64,000 nt of DNA from Streptomyces sp. BK239. GTDB taxonomy: Bacteria > Actinomycetota > Actinomycetes > Streptomycetales > Streptomycetaceae. This document shows positions 9,522-18,098 of this stretch, in pieces (position 1 is the stretch's first letter; the number at the start of each line of letters is the position of its first letter). The notes beneath the pieces are model-generated. The model was not told where the DNA came from. It was given only the letters and a program-made list of their open reading frames with translations, and ran no database searches. The DNA lies in NCBI RefSeq assembly GCF_004217285.1, contig NZ_SHKS01000001.1:62001-126000 (forward strand), written 5' to 3'. A program made the translations under genes and the position numbers.

Positions 9522-10351
9522 TGAGCATTTACGGGGGGTTCGGAGCGGGAGGGCCGGGTATGTCTGGCCCCATGCAGGGATCTGTGGGATCTCCGAGCCC
9601 GAGCGAACACGAGACCGTGGGCGCCTACGCCCTCGGCATCCTGGACGACGCCGAGGCGACCGCTTTCGAAGCGCATCTCGCCGGCTGCGAGTGGTGCGCC
9701 CAACAGCTCGACGAGCTGGCCGGGATGGAGCCGATGCTGGCCGCGCTCGCGGACCTGCCGGGTTCCGGGACGCCCGCGATCGGCGAGTCCCTGTCCGCCA
9801 AGCCCAACCCGCGGCTCGCGGAACGGCTGGTCGACGAGGTGGCCGACCGCCGCGCCGCCAAGCGCCGCCGCTCGTTCTTCATGCTCGCGGCCGCGGTCGC
9901 GCTGATCGCCGGCGGCCCGCTGGGCGTGCTCGCGGTGACCGGCGGCGACAGCGGCAAGGACGCCAAGACGCTGCAGGCGGACACCGCCAACCCCGCCAAG
10001 GGTGTCTTCGACGCGCTGCCCGACAAGAAGTCGGCGACCGACGCCTCCACCAAGGTCTCGGCGACCGTCGCCATGGCGGAGAAGGCGTGGGGCACCCAGG
10101 CCGTCGTCCAGCTGTCGAACGTGGCCGGCCCGAACAAGTGCTCGCTGATCGCCGTGGGCAAGAACGGCGAGCGTGAGACCGTCTCCTCCTGGTCCGTCCC
10201 GGAGTGGGGTTACGGCCTCCCCGGCGCCAAGACCGACCAGGCGAAGCAGCCTCTGTACGTCCAGGGCGGCGCGGCCTTCACCCCTAACCAGATCGACCAC
10301 TTCGAGGTCATGACCTTCGACGGCAAGAAGCTCGTGCAGATCGACGCCTGA
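9521..10351 (+). CDS. rsuA: Membrane anti-sigma factor RsuA (ZAS family)
   Basis: 276 residues. The N-terminal cytoplasmic domain has the zinc anti-sigma signature H-x3-C-x2-C (HLAGCEWC, around residues 52-59). One membrane helix follows near residues 125-145 (FMLAAAVALIAGGPLGVLAV), then an extracytoplasmic domain of about 125 residues. The ATG shares its A with the TGA of sigU, so the two are translationally coupled, as expected for an anti-sigma that holds its sigma at the membrane. A strong terminator follows. Confidence 0.88.
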   Translation: MSIYGGFGAGGPGMSGPMQGSVGSPSPSEHETVGAYALGILDDAEATAFEAHLAGCEWCAQQLDELAGMEPMLAALADLPGSGTPAIGESLSAKPNPRLAERLVDEVADRRAAKRRRSFFMLAAAVALIAGGPLGVLAVTGGDSGKDAKTLQADTANPAKGVFDALPDKKSATDASTKVSATVAMAEKAWGTQAVVQLSNVAGPNKCSLIAVGKNGERETVSSWSVPEWGYGLPGAKTDQAKQPLYVQGGAAFTPNQIDHFEVMTFDGKKLVQIDA

Positions 10352-10402
10352 GCCTTCCGGCGGTCGCTTTCCTCCGTTTCCCCTGTTTCCTCCCGCAGCT
10401 TC

Positions 10403-10433
10403 GGGGCCTGTCCGGCGAGTCCGGGCAGGCCCC
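10403..10433 (+). terminator. Terminator after sigU-rsuA
   Basis: A 13-bp stem (GGGGCCTGTCCGG with CCGGGCAGGCCCC, one G-U pair) closes a 5-base loop, 52 bases after the rsuA stop. Confidence 0.8.
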
Positions 10434-10496
10434 TCGCCTCGACCGGTCCCCTTCGCGTACGGTTGACGGCTGCCCAGCACGTCAGAAGGGGGCCCG

Positions 10497-12884
10497 GTGG
10501 CCGCTCAGGCTCAGCAGGAAACCGCGGTCGGCCCGGTACGGGACGCGGTCCAGGACTCAGTCCAGGACTCGGTCCGCGACCGGGAGATCAGCGTCGAACA
10601 GGTACACCTGGACCGGGTGTACCGGCGGCTCGAGGAGAAGATCCACGAGGCCGAGTTCCTCATGCACGACGCGGCCCAGCGCGGCCACGTCGGCACGCCC
10701 GGCGCGCTCGCCGAGCGGGACGCGCAGGTCTTCCGTGCGGGCATCCACCTCAACCGGCTCAACAACGAGTTCGAGGACTTCCTCTTCGGCCGCATCGACC
10801 TGCTCAACGGCAAGGACGGCGAGAAGGGGCCCGACGGCGCCTACACCTCCGTGGAGCCCGCCGACGGGGCCGTGCGGGACGACAACACCGCCGACATCGC
10901 CGAGACCCTGCACATCGGCCGTATCGGAGTCCTCGACGAGGACTACGCCCCGCTGGTGATCGACTGGCGGGCGCCCGCGGCCGCCCCGTTCTACCGCTCC
11001 ACCCCGGTCGCGCCCGGCCGGGTCGTGCGCCGCCGGGTCATCCGCTCCAAGGGCCGCCGCGTCCTCGGCGTCGAGGACGACCTGATGCGCCCCGAGCTGA
11101 GAGCCTTCCTCGACGGGCGGGAGCTGCCCGTCATCGGCGACGGCGCCCTGATGGCCGCCCTCGGACAGGCCCGCGGCCACACCATGCGGGACATCGTCTC
11201 CTCCATCCAGGCCGAGCAGGACCTCGTCATCCGCGCCCCCGCCGCCTCCGTCACCTACGTCGAGGGCGGCCCCGGCACCGGCAAGACGGCCGTCGCCCTG
11301 CACCGGGCGGCCTACCTCCTCTACCAGGACCGCCGCCGCTACTCGGGCGGCATCCTGATCGTCTCGCCCACCCCCCTGCTCGTCGCCTACACCGAGGGCG
11401 TCCTGCCCTCCCTCGGCGAGGAGGGTCAGGTCGCCATCCGCGCCATCGGCTCCCTGGTCGACGGCGTCCAGGCCACCCTGTACGACTCCCCGGCGGTCGC
11501 CCGCGCCAAGGGCTCGTACCGCATGCTGAAGGTGCTGCGCAAAGCGGCCCGCGGAGCCCTGGAGCAGGGCCGTCCCGCCCCCGACGCGGGACAGCTCACC
11601 CTCGACGGCGGCGAACCGGCGGGCCAGAACGCCGCCGGCGCGCCCACCCGGCTGCGCGTCGTCGCCTTCGGACGGCGGCTGGAGCTGGAGGCGGAGGAGC
11701 TCGACCGGATCCGCCGCGCCGCGCTCGGCGGCACCGCGCCGGTGAACCTGCTGCGCCCCCGCGCCCGCAAGCTCCTCCTGGACGCCCTGTGGGAGCGCTC
11801 CGGCGCCGCCGGCCGGCACAGCGACCCCGAACTGGCGGCCGAGCTGCGCTCCTCCTTCGACGAGGACGTCACGAGCGAGGACTCCTTCATCGGGTTCCTC
11901 GACGCCTGGTGGCCGGAGCTGACGCCCAAGGCCGTCCTGGCGGCCATGGCCGACGAGCGCCGGCTCGGCCGGTGGGCCCGCCGCGTCCTGAACCCCGGCG
12001 AGGTCCGCAGGGTCGCCCGCTCCCTCAAGCGGGACGGCCACTCCGTGCACGACATCGCGATGCTCGACGAACTCCAGGCGATCCTCGGCGCACCCGCCCG
12101 CCCGAAGAAGCGCCGCGAGCTCGACCCGCTGGACCAGCTCACCGGCCTGGAGGAGCTGATGCCGATGCGCGAGGAGTCGCAGCGCGAGCGGGCCGAACGG
12201 CTCGCGCAGGAGCGCACCGAGTACGCCCACGTCATCGTCGACGAGGCGCAGGACCTCACGCCGATGCAGTGGCGCATGGTCGGCCGTCGCGGCCGGCACG
12301 CCACCTGGACGGTCGTCGGCGACCCCGCCCAGTCGTCGTGGTCCGACCCCGACGAGGCGGCCGAGGCCCGCGACGAGGCCCTCGGCACCCGCCCGCGCCG
12401 CCGCTTCCAGCTGACGGTCAACTACCGCAACCCGGCCGAGATCGCCGAACTGGCGGCCAAGGTGCTGGCGCTGGCCATGCCCGGCGCCGAGTCCCCGACC
12501 GCGGTCCGCTCCACCGGCGTCGTCCCCCGCTTCACGGCCGCCTCCGGCGACCTCGCCGAGACCGTGCGGGCGGAGGCCGCCCGCCTCCTGGACCGGGTCG
12601 ACGGCACCGTCGGCGTCGTCGTCGCCATGAACCGGCGCGAGGAGGCCGCCCGCTGGCTCGCGGGTCTCGGCGACCGGGTGGTGGCGCTCGGCAGCCTGGA
12701 GGCGAAGGGCCTGGAGTACGACGCCACGGTCGTCGTCTCCCCGGCCGAGATCGCCGACGAGTCGCCGGCCGGCCTGCGGGTGCTGTACGTGGCCCTGACC
12801 CGGGCGACCCAGCAGCTCACGGTCGTTTCGGGCGAGCGCGACGAACCCGACGCCGACGGGCTGCCGGACCTGCTGCGTGAGTGA
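10497..12884 (+). CDS. HelD-like UvrD/Rep-family ATPase, probably RNA polymerase associated
   Basis: 795 residues from a GTG start behind AGAAGGGGG. An N-terminal segment of about 100 residues is charged and helical (VYRRLEEKIHEAEFLMHDAA), as in the coiled-coil arm of HelD proteins that enters the RNA polymerase secondary channel. SF1 motifs follow: GGPGTGKT at 257-264, VDEAQD near 581, VNYRNP, EAKGLEYDATVV and LYVALTRATQQL. HelD proteins release stalled or antibiotic-bound RNA polymerase, and the Streptomyces and Mycobacterium HelR branch confers rifamycin tolerance. I cannot tell from sequence whether this is HelR or a housekeeping HelD. It is monocistronic and bounded upstream by the rsuA terminator. 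Confidence 0.82.
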   Translation: MAAQAQQETAVGPVRDAVQDSVQDSVRDREISVEQVHLDRVYRRLEEKIHEAEFLMHDAAQRGHVGTPGALAERDAQVFRAGIHLNRLNNEFEDFLFGRIDLLNGKDGEKGPDGAYTSVEPADGAVRDDNTADIAETLHIGRIGVLDEDYAPLVIDWRAPAAAPFYRSTPVAPGRVVRRRVIRSKGRRVLGVEDDLMRPELRAFLDGRELPVIGDGALMAALGQARGHTMRDIVSSIQAEQDLVIRAPAASVTYVEGGPGTGKTAVALHRAAYLLYQDRRRYSGGILIVSPTPLLVAYTEGVLPSLGEEGQVAIRAIGSLVDGVQATLYDSPAVARAKGSYRMLKVLRKAARGALEQGRPAPDAGQLTLDGGEPAGQNAAGAPTRLRVVAFGRRLELEAEELDRIRRAALGGTAPVNLLRPRARKLLLDALWERSGAAGRHSDPELAAELRSSFDEDVTSEDSFIGFLDAWWPELTPKAVLAAMADERRLGRWARRVLNPGEVRRVARSLKRDGHSVHDIAMLDELQAILGAPARPKKRRELDPLDQLTGLEELMPMREESQRERAERLAQERTEYAHVIVDEAQDLTPMQWRMVGRRGRHATWTVVGDPAQSSWSDPDEAAEARDEALGTRPRRRFQLTVNYRNPAEIAELAAKVLALAMPGAESPTAVRSTGVVPRFTAASGDLAETVRAEAARLLDRVDGTVGVVVAMNRREEAARWLAGLGDRVVALGSLEAKGLEYDATVVVSPAEIADESPAGLRVLYVALTRATQQLTVVSGERDEPDADGLPDLLRE

Positions 12885-12894
12885 CCCCGTGGGG

Positions 12895-12955
12895 CCGTGG
12901 GGCCGGGTCCGGCGAGGCCGCACCGGGGCCCGTGGGGCCGGTCCGGCGAGGCCGC
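12895..12955. repeat. Direct repeat after the HelD-like gene
   Basis: Two copies of a unit close to GTGGGGCCGGGTCCGGCGAG (12897-12921 and 12931-12955) lie in tandem with a short spacer just after the stop codon. The role is unknown; it may simply be a local duplication. Confidence 0.5.
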
Positions 12956-13013
12956 GCGGAGAAGGCTTTCTGTGAACTCGCCGCAGGGGAATGGTCTTCC
13001 CGCTTCCGTTTGT

Positions 13014-13019
13014 TAGCCT
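13014..13019 (+). promoter_or_regulatory. Candidate -10 box (TAGCCT) for the structured RNA
   Basis: TAGCCT lies six to seven bases before the 5' arm of the folded RNA, in a locally T-rich stretch (TTCCGTTTGTTAGCCT). No convincing -35 box is visible at the right distance. Confidence 0.4.
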
Positions 13020-13024
13020 GGATG

Positions 13025-13160
13025 TGACACCGGCCCGATCCAAGCCCCCGGGCCCAACCTTCGTCGCTACGAGCGACCACTTGCCGCGAGGCGAGCATGG
13101 CGGGTCGGTGTCATCTCCGTGCGGGAGAGGCCCACGTCAGATGTGACGTGGGCCTCTTTC
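13025..13160 (+). ncRNA. Structured small RNA or 5' leader upstream of malic enzyme
   Basis: TGACACCGGCCCG (13025-13037) pairs with CGGGTCGGTGTCA (13101-13113) to give a 13-bp closing stem with one G-U pair. Inside are a GTCGC/GCGAC hairpin (13063-13077) and a GCC-GCGA-GGC hairpin (13083-13092), so the element looks like a multibranched domain. A strong terminator follows at once. Ending 108 bases before the malic enzyme start, it is either an independent sRNA or a riboswitch/attenuator leader. I do not recognise the class with certainty; it lacks the six-C loops expected of 6C RNA. Confidence 0.7.
13127..13160 (+). terminator. Intrinsic terminator of the structured RNA
   Basis: A perfect 13-bp stem, GAGGCCCACGTCA (13127-13139) with TGACGTGGGCCTC (13144-13156), a GATG loop and then TTTC. 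It stops transcription ahead of the malic enzyme gene unless read-through is regulated. Confidence 0.88.
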
Positions 13161-13267
13161 GTCGTGAACAAAACGTTCGTAACCCCACGTGGCTAACTCC
13201 TACTCGACAGTAGGTGCGACGATCGGACCGCAATCCGCGTCACCGGTTAAAGCAGAGGAAGTCGGCC

Positions 13268-14695
13268 ATGGCAACGGCGCCCAGCGTCTCCTACTCGATG
13301 ACGGTCCGGCTGGAGGTGCCCGCGGGGGGAACCGCGGTCTCCCAGCTCACCACGGCCGTCGAGTCCCACGGAGGCTCGGTCACCGGCCTCGACGTCACTG
13401 CTTCCGGTCACGAGAAGCTCCGCATCGACGTCACCATCGCGGCCACCTCGACCGCCCACGCCGACGAGATCGTCGAACAGCTGCGCGGCATCGAGGGCGT
13501 CACGCTCGGCAAGGTCTCCGACCGTACGTTCCTGATGCACCTCGGCGGCAAGATCGAGATGGCGTCCAAGCACCCCATCCGCAACCGCGACGACCTGTCC
13601 ATGGTCTACACGCCGGGCGTGGCCCGCGTCTGCATGGCGATCGCCGAGAACCCCGAGGACGCGCGCCGCCTCACCATCAAGCGCAACTCCGTCGCGGTCG
13701 TGACGGACGGCTCCGCCGTGCTGGGCCTCGGCAACATCGGCCCCAAGGCCGCGCTGCCCGTCATGGAGGGCAAGGCGGCCCTCTTCAAGCGGTTCGCCGG
13801 CATCGACGCCTGGCCGATCTGCCTCGACACCCAGGACACCGACGCCATCGTCGAGATCGTCAAGGCGATCGCCCCCGGCTTCGCCGGCATCAACCTGGAG
13901 GACATCTCCGCGCCCCGCTGCTTCGAGATCGAGGCCCGGCTGCGCGAGGCCCTCGACATCCCCGTCTTCCACGACGACCAGCACGGCACCGCGATCGTCG
14001 TCCTCGCCGCGCTCACCAACGCCCTGCGCGTCGCCGGCAAGGCGATCGAGAACATCCGGGTCGTCATGTCCGGCGCCGGCGCGGCCGGCACGGCCATCCT
14101 GAAGCTGCTGATCGCCGCGGGCGTGAAGAACGCCGTCGTCGCCGACATCCACGGCGTCGTGCACGCCGGCCGTGAGGATCTCGTCGACGCCGCCCCCGGG
14201 TCGGCGCTGCGCTGGATCGCCGACAACACCAACCCCGAGAACCTCACGGGCACCCTCAAGGAGGCCGTGCGCGGCGCGGACGTGTTCATCGGCGTCTCCG
14301 CCCCGAACGTCCTCGACGGCGACGACGTGGCCGCCATGGCCGACGAGGCGATCGTGTTCGCGCTCGCGAACCCCGACCCCGAGGTGGACCCGGCGATCGC
14401 CCGGCAGACCGCGGCCGTCGTGGCCACGGGCCGCTCCGACTTCCCGAACCAGATCAACAACGTGCTGGTCTTCCCGGGCGTCTTCCGCGGCCTGCTGGAC
14501 GCGCAGTCCCGCACGGTCAACACCGAGATGATGATCGCTGCTGCGAAGGCGCTGGCCGACGTGGTGACCGAGGACGAGCTGAACCCGAACTACATCATTC
14601 CGAGCGTCTTCAACGACAAGGTCGCGGGCGCGGTCGCCGGCGCGGTCCGCGAGGCCGCGAAGGCGGCGGGCGCTTCGGCCCTCACGCAGCCGTAG
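13268..14695 (+). CDS. Malic enzyme with N-terminal ACT domain
   Basis: 475 residues; the ATG follows AGAGGAAG. Residues about 9-85 form an ACT-like regulatory domain, followed by the malic enzyme N-terminal domain (MVYTPGVARVCMAI, NSVAVVTDGSAVLGLGNIGP) and the NAD(P)-binding domain (VVMSGAGAAGTAILKLL). It oxidatively decarboxylates malate to pyruvate. The metal-site motif VFHDDQHGTAIVVLAAL is intact. In S. coelicolor the syntenic protein is reported as the NAD-dependent enzyme. The ACT domain suggests effector control, and the folded RNA upstream may add control at transcription. Confidence 0.93.
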   Translation: MATAPSVSYSMTVRLEVPAGGTAVSQLTTAVESHGGSVTGLDVTASGHEKLRIDVTIAATSTAHADEIVEQLRGIEGVTLGKVSDRTFLMHLGGKIEMASKHPIRNRDDLSMVYTPGVARVCMAIAENPEDARRLTIKRNSVAVVTDGSAVLGLGNIGPKAALPVMEGKAALFKRFAGIDAWPICLDTQDTDAIVEIVKAIAPGFAGINLEDISAPRCFEIEARLREALDIPVFHDDQHGTAIVVLAALTNALRVAGKAIENIRVVMSGAGAAGTAILKLLIAAGVKNAVVADIHGVVHAGREDLVDAAPGSALRWIADNTNPENLTGTLKEAVRGADVFIGVSAPNVLDGDDVAAMADEAIVFALANPDPEVDPAIARQTAAVVATGRSDFPNQINNVLVFPGVFRGLLDAQSRTVNTEMMIAAAKALADVVTEDELNPNYIIPSVFNDKVAGAVAGAVREAAKAAGASALTQP

Positions 14696-14733
14696 CCGGA
14701 AGCGGGTGTCACAGCCGCGAACGGGCGGCGCGC

Positions 14734-14766
14734 GGGGGCCTGTGAGGATCGCCACGACCGGCCCCC
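14734..14766 (+). terminator. Possible terminator after malic enzyme
   Basis: GGGGGCC and GGCCCCC arms, extended by flanking GCGC pairs, enclose a loop of about 19 bases. There is no T-run. Confidence 0.4.
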
Positions 14767-15001
14767 GGCGCGTCGTGGAACCCGCCTCACGGGGCAGGCC
14801 TCTACTGTGACGGCCGGGTCAGGCGCTCTTCGTGTGACTCCCAAGGGTGTTCTCACGACTCCTACGGGTGCCGGATTGGCTTTCCCGCCGCAGGTAGGGG
14901 CAGGATGCGTTCCTGGGCGCGTGGGCATCGACTTCGCTGTCCCCCATGCGGCTCCGCCGCGTGGCACGCCTCAATGGCAAGAAGAACACGGGAGTAACAA
15001 C

Positions 15002-15283
15002 ATGAACCGCAGTGAGCTGGTGGCCGCGCTGGCCGACCGTGCCGAGGTGACCCGCAAGGACGCCGACGCCGTCCTGGCCGCGTTCGCCGAGGTCGTCGGC
15101 GACATCGTCTCCAAGGGCGACGAGAAGGTCACCATTCCCGGCTTCCTGACCTTCGAGCGCACCCACCGTGCCGCTCGCACCGCGCGCAACCCGCAGACCG
15201 GCGACCCGATCCAGATCCCGGCCGGCTACAGCGTCAAGGTTTCCGCGGGCTCGAAGCTCAAGGAAGCGGCCAAGGGCAAGTAA
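15002..15283 (+). CDS. hupA: HU-family nucleoid protein HupA
   Basis: 93 residues, the standard length of short HU. It has the helical dimerisation half (MNRSELVAALADRAEVTRKD) and the DNA-binding arm (FERTHRAARTARNPQTGDPI). It lacks the lysine-rich C-terminal tail of the second Streptomyces HU, HupS. The start follows GGAG. The 306-base upstream gap is long and should carry the promoters; TACTGT near 14800 is one -10 candidate. It is convergent with murA across a very strong hairpin. Confidence 0.95.
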   Translation: MNRSELVAALADRAEVTRKDADAVLAAFAEVVGDIVSKGDEKVTIPGFLTFERTHRAARTARNPQTGDPIQIPAGYSVKVSAGSKLKEAAKGK

Positions 15284-15324
15284 GGCTCCGCCGGACGCGC
15301 CGTGAGCAGCGGGCGCCGTGGGTG

Positions 15325-15378
15325 ACTGCGGGTCGGCCTTTGCTGGTCGCGCAGTTCCCCGCGCCCCTTCGGGGGCGC
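15325..15378. repeat. Streptomyces dispersed intergenic repeat
   Basis: The sequence around GGTCGCGCAGTTCCCCGCGC, followed by a CCCCTTCGGGG hairpin (GCGCCCC/GGGGCGC), is a short repeat I recognise as scattered between genes in many Streptomyces genomes. It follows the hupA stop. Its function is unknown. Confidence 0.6.
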
Positions 15379-15395
15379 ATCCGCCGGAAGTGACA

Positions 15396-15449
15396 ACACG
15401 CCGATGGGGCGGCCACCCGTTCACACGGGCGGCCGCCCCATCGGCGTGT
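15396..15449. terminator. Bidirectional terminator between hupA and murA
   Basis: A perfect 19-bp stem (15396-15414 with 15431-15449, ACACGCCGATGGGGCGGCC and its complement) is extended by an inner CCCGT/ACGGG stem. It lies between convergent genes and can serve both. Confidence 0.9.
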
Positions 15450-15559
15450 CAGCGATCACGGTGTCGCCGCGGTCCAGGCTGTGCCTGCCCGGGGGGCGAC
15501 CCCCGGACCCCCGGCAGTCGGGGTGTCGCCCTGGCCGGCGCGTTGTGGGGCCGGGTGGG

Positions 15560-16900
15560 TCAGCCGAGCGCCTTGCCCGGGAGTTCGACCTTCGCGCCCA
15601 GTTCCACCAACTTCTCCATGAAGTTCTCGTAGCCCCGGTTGATCAGGTCGATTCCGTGGACGCGGGACGTGCCCTGGGCCGCGAGGGCGGCGATCAGGTA
15701 GGAGAAGCCGCCGCGGAGGTCCGGGATGACCAGGTCGGCGCCCTGGAGCTTCGTGGGGCCGGAGACGACCGCGGAGTGCAGGAAGTTGCGCTGGCCGAAG
15801 CGGCAGTCGGAGCCGCCCAGGCACTCGCGGTAGAGCTGGATGTGCGCGCCCATCTGGTTGAGCGCCGAGGTGAAGCCGAGACGCGACTCGTACACCGTCT
15901 CGTGGATGATCGACAGACCCGTGGCCTGCGTCAGCGCCACGACCAGCGGCTGCTGCCAGTCGGTCTGGAAGCCGGGGTGGACGTCCGTCTCCAGCGCGAT
16001 GGACTTCAGCTGGCCGCCGGGGTGCCAGAAGCGGATGCCCTCGTCGTCGATGCGGAAGGCGCCGCCCACCTTGCGGTAGGTGTTCAGGAACGTCATCATC
16101 GACCGCTGCTGAGCGCCGCGGACGTAGATGTTGCCCTCGGTCGCCAGCGCGGCGGACGCCCAGGAGGCGGCCTCCAGGCGGTCCGAGAGGGCGCGGTGGT
16201 CGTAGCCGCCGAGCTTGTCCACACCGGTGATGCGGATCGTCCGGTCGGTGTCCATCGCGATGATGGCGCCCATCTTCTGCAGGACGCAGATCAGGTCCTC
16301 GATCTCCGGCTCCACGGCCGCGTTCGAGAGCTCCGTGACGCCCTCGGCGAGCACGGCCGTCAGCAGCACCTGCTCGGTCGCGCCCACGGACGGGTACGGC
16401 AGCCGGATCTTCGTGCCGCGCAGCCGGTGCGGGGCCTCCAGGTACTGACCGTCGTCGCGCTTCTCGATCTTCGCGCCGAACTGCCGCAGCACGTCGAAGT
16501 GGAAGTCGATCGGCCGGCCGCCGATGTCGCAGCCGCCGAGGCCGGGGATGAAAGCGTGGCCGAGACGGTGCAGCAGGGGGCCGCAGAACAGGATCGGGAT
16601 GCGGCTGGAGCCCGCGTGCGCGTCGATGTCGGCGACGTTCGCGCTCTCGACGTACGTCGGGTCCATCACCAGCTCGCCCGGCTCCTCGCCCGGCCGGACC
16701 GTCACGCCGTGCAGTTGCAGCAGGCCGCGTACGACTCGCACGTCACGGATGTCCGGAACGTTGCGCAGTCGACTCGGCTCGCTGCCCAGCAGGGCGGCGA
16801 CCATGGCCTTGGGCACGAGGTTCTTCGCGCCGCGGACACGGATCTCGCCCTCGAGCGGGGTTCCGCCGTGGACAAGGAGGACATCGTCGTTGACGGTCAT
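15560..16900 (-). CDS. murA: UDP-N-acetylglucosamine 1-carboxyvinyltransferase MurA
   Basis: 446 residues. It catalyses the first committed step of peptidoglycan synthesis, transferring enolpyruvate from PEP to UDP-GlcNAc in the cytoplasm. The conserved RGAKN pair (Lys26-Asn27) and the active-site loop LGGCDIGGRPID with Cys124 are intact. Cys rather than Asp at this position predicts fosfomycin sensitivity of the enzyme itself. Length and inside-out repeat pattern are normal. It is transcribed toward hupA and ends at a shared terminator. Confidence 0.95.
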   Translation of the reverse strand: MTVNDDVLLVHGGTPLEGEIRVRGAKNLVPKAMVAALLGSEPSRLRNVPDIRDVRVVRGLLQLHGVTVRPGEEPGELVMDPTYVESANVADIDAHAGSSRIPILFCGPLLHRLGHAFIPGLGGCDIGGRPIDFHFDVLRQFGAKIEKRDDGQYLEAPHRLRGTKIRLPYPSVGATEQVLLTAVLAEGVTELSNAAVEPEIEDLICVLQKMGAIIAMDTDRTIRITGVDKLGGYDHRALSDRLEAASWASAALATEGNIYVRGAQQRSMMTFLNTYRKVGGAFRIDDEGIRFWHPGGQLKSIALETDVHPGFQTDWQQPLVVALTQATGLSIIHETVYESRLGFTSALNQMGAHIQLYRECLGGSDCRFGQRNFLHSAVVSGPTKLQGADLVIPDLRGGFSYLIAALAAQGTSRVHGIDLINRGYENFMEKLVELGAKVELPGKALG

Positions 16901-17156
16901 GTATCTCGCGTTCCATGGAAGGTGGAGCAGGGCTGGAGAGAGACAGGGTAATCGCCGAGTGCCCTTGTCCCGTAAGCCCAGGAGGCGCTCAGGAAGGTCA
17001 TGGCTGTGTCACAACACGAACCGTTTCCCACCGGCCACGCAAGGTCACCGTGAGACCGCCGCCACGCGCGTGTGCCCTACCCGCCTCCACGCCCCCCACC
17101 TGCCCCTCACCCCCGACGCCGCATTGCCTCCCCACTCCGGGGGAAGATGCGGGATC

Positions 17157-17738
17157 ATGTCTGGCATGACCGAGGTGTCCTCGCTCACAGGGCGGCTGCT
17201 CGTGGCAACCCCCGCCCTGGCGGACCCGAACTTCGACCGTGCGGTGGTGCTCCTCCTCGACCACGACGAGGAGGGCTCGCTCGGCGTCGTCCTCAACCGT
17301 CCGACGCCGGTGGGCGTGGGCGACATCCTCGAGGACTGGGCGGACCTCACCGGCGAGCCGGGCGTCGTCTTCCAGGGCGGCCCCGTCTCCCTGGACTCGG
17401 CGCTGGGCGTGGCCGTGATCCCCGGCGGCACCGGCGTCGACGGCGCCCCCCTCGGCTGGCGGCGGGTGCACGGCGCGATCGGCCTCGTGGACCTGGAGGC
17501 CCCGCCCGAGCTGCTCGCCTCGGCTCTCGGCTCCCTGAGGATCTTCGCCGGGTACGCCGGCTGGGGCCCCGGCCAGCTGGAGGACGAGCTGGTGGAGGGC
17601 GCCTGGTACGTCGTCGAGTCGGAGCCGGGCGACGTCTCCTCGCCGGAGCCGGAGAGACTCTGGCGCGAGGTGCTGCGCCGCCAGCGCAACGAACTGGCGA
17701 TGGTGGCCACCTATCCGGACGACCCGTCGCTCAACTGA
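17157..17738 (+). CDS. YqgE/AlgH family protein (UPF0301)
   Basis: 193 residues. It begins with LTGRLLVATPALADPNFDRA and continues with GSLGVVLNRP and FQGGPV, the diagnostic blocks of the YqgE/AlgH family. No signal peptide or membrane helix is seen, so it is cytoplasmic. The biochemical function is unknown in this family. The ATG at 17157 has GGAAG ten bases upstream; the ATG at 17166 is also possible. It shares a one-base-overlap context (TGATG) with the DUF3039 region. Confidence 0.9.
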   Translation: MSGMTEVSSLTGRLLVATPALADPNFDRAVVLLLDHDEEGSLGVVLNRPTPVGVGDILEDWADLTGEPGVVFQGGPVSLDSALGVAVIPGGTGVDGAPLGWRRVHGAIGLVDLEAPPELLASALGSLRIFAGYAGWGPGQLEDELVEGAWYVVESEPGDVSSPEPERLWREVLRRQRNELAMVATYPDDPSLN

Positions 17739-17767
17739 TGGGTGTGAGCTTCAGTACCCTTGGGCCC

Positions 17768-18052
17768 ATGAGCACTCTTGAGCCCGAGCGCGGCACCGGT
17801 ACGGGGACCCTCGTAGAGCCGACGCCGCAGGTGTCCTCCGGTGACGGTGACCACGAGCGCTTCGCGCACTACGTCCAGAAGGACAAGATCATGGCGAGCG
17901 CTCTCGACGGGACCCCCGTCGTGGCGCTGTGCGGCAAGGTCTGGGTGCCCGGTCGCGACCCGAAGAAGTACCCCGTGTGCCCCATGTGCAAGGAGATCTA
18001 CGAGTCCATGGGCTCCGGCGGCGACGACAACGGCGGCAAGGGCGACAAGTGA
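17768..18052 (+). CDS. DUF3039 small zinc-ribbon-like protein
   Basis: 94 residues, a length typical of the actinobacterial DUF3039 family. The conserved core is HYVQKDKIMASALDGTPVVA followed by LCGKVW and CPMCKEIYE, giving three Cys in a C-x18-C-x2-C pattern that may bind metal. The start could alternatively be the ATG at 17738 that overlaps the yqgE stop. It is probably cotranscribed with yqgE, and a long hairpin terminates the unit. Function is unknown. Confidence 0.82.
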   Translation: MSTLEPERGTGTGTLVEPTPQVSSGDGDHERFAHYVQKDKIMASALDGTPVVALCGKVWVPGRDPKKYPVCPMCKEIYESMGSGGDDNGGKGDK

Positions 18053-18061
18053 CCGCCTGAC

Positions 18062-18098
18062 GCGCGCCGGCGGGCGCGGCTCCCGCGCCCCGGCGCGC
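18062..18098 (+). terminator. Terminator after the DUF3039 gene
   Basis: A nine-bp outer stem (GCGCGCCGG/CCGGCGCGC) and a seven-bp inner stem (GGCGCGG/CCGCGCC), separated by a two-base bulge, close a 3-base loop ten bases after the stop. Confidence 0.78.

Noticed and set aside
12895..12955. Direct repeat after the HelD-like gene as a regulatory array
   Set aside because: Only two copies, in a GC-rich tail, with no associated promoter or structure.
13025..13113. Structured RNA as 6C RNA
   Set aside because: 6C RNA should show two hairpins with six-C loops. Here the longest C run is five and the molecule is closed by a long stem, so the name is not supported.
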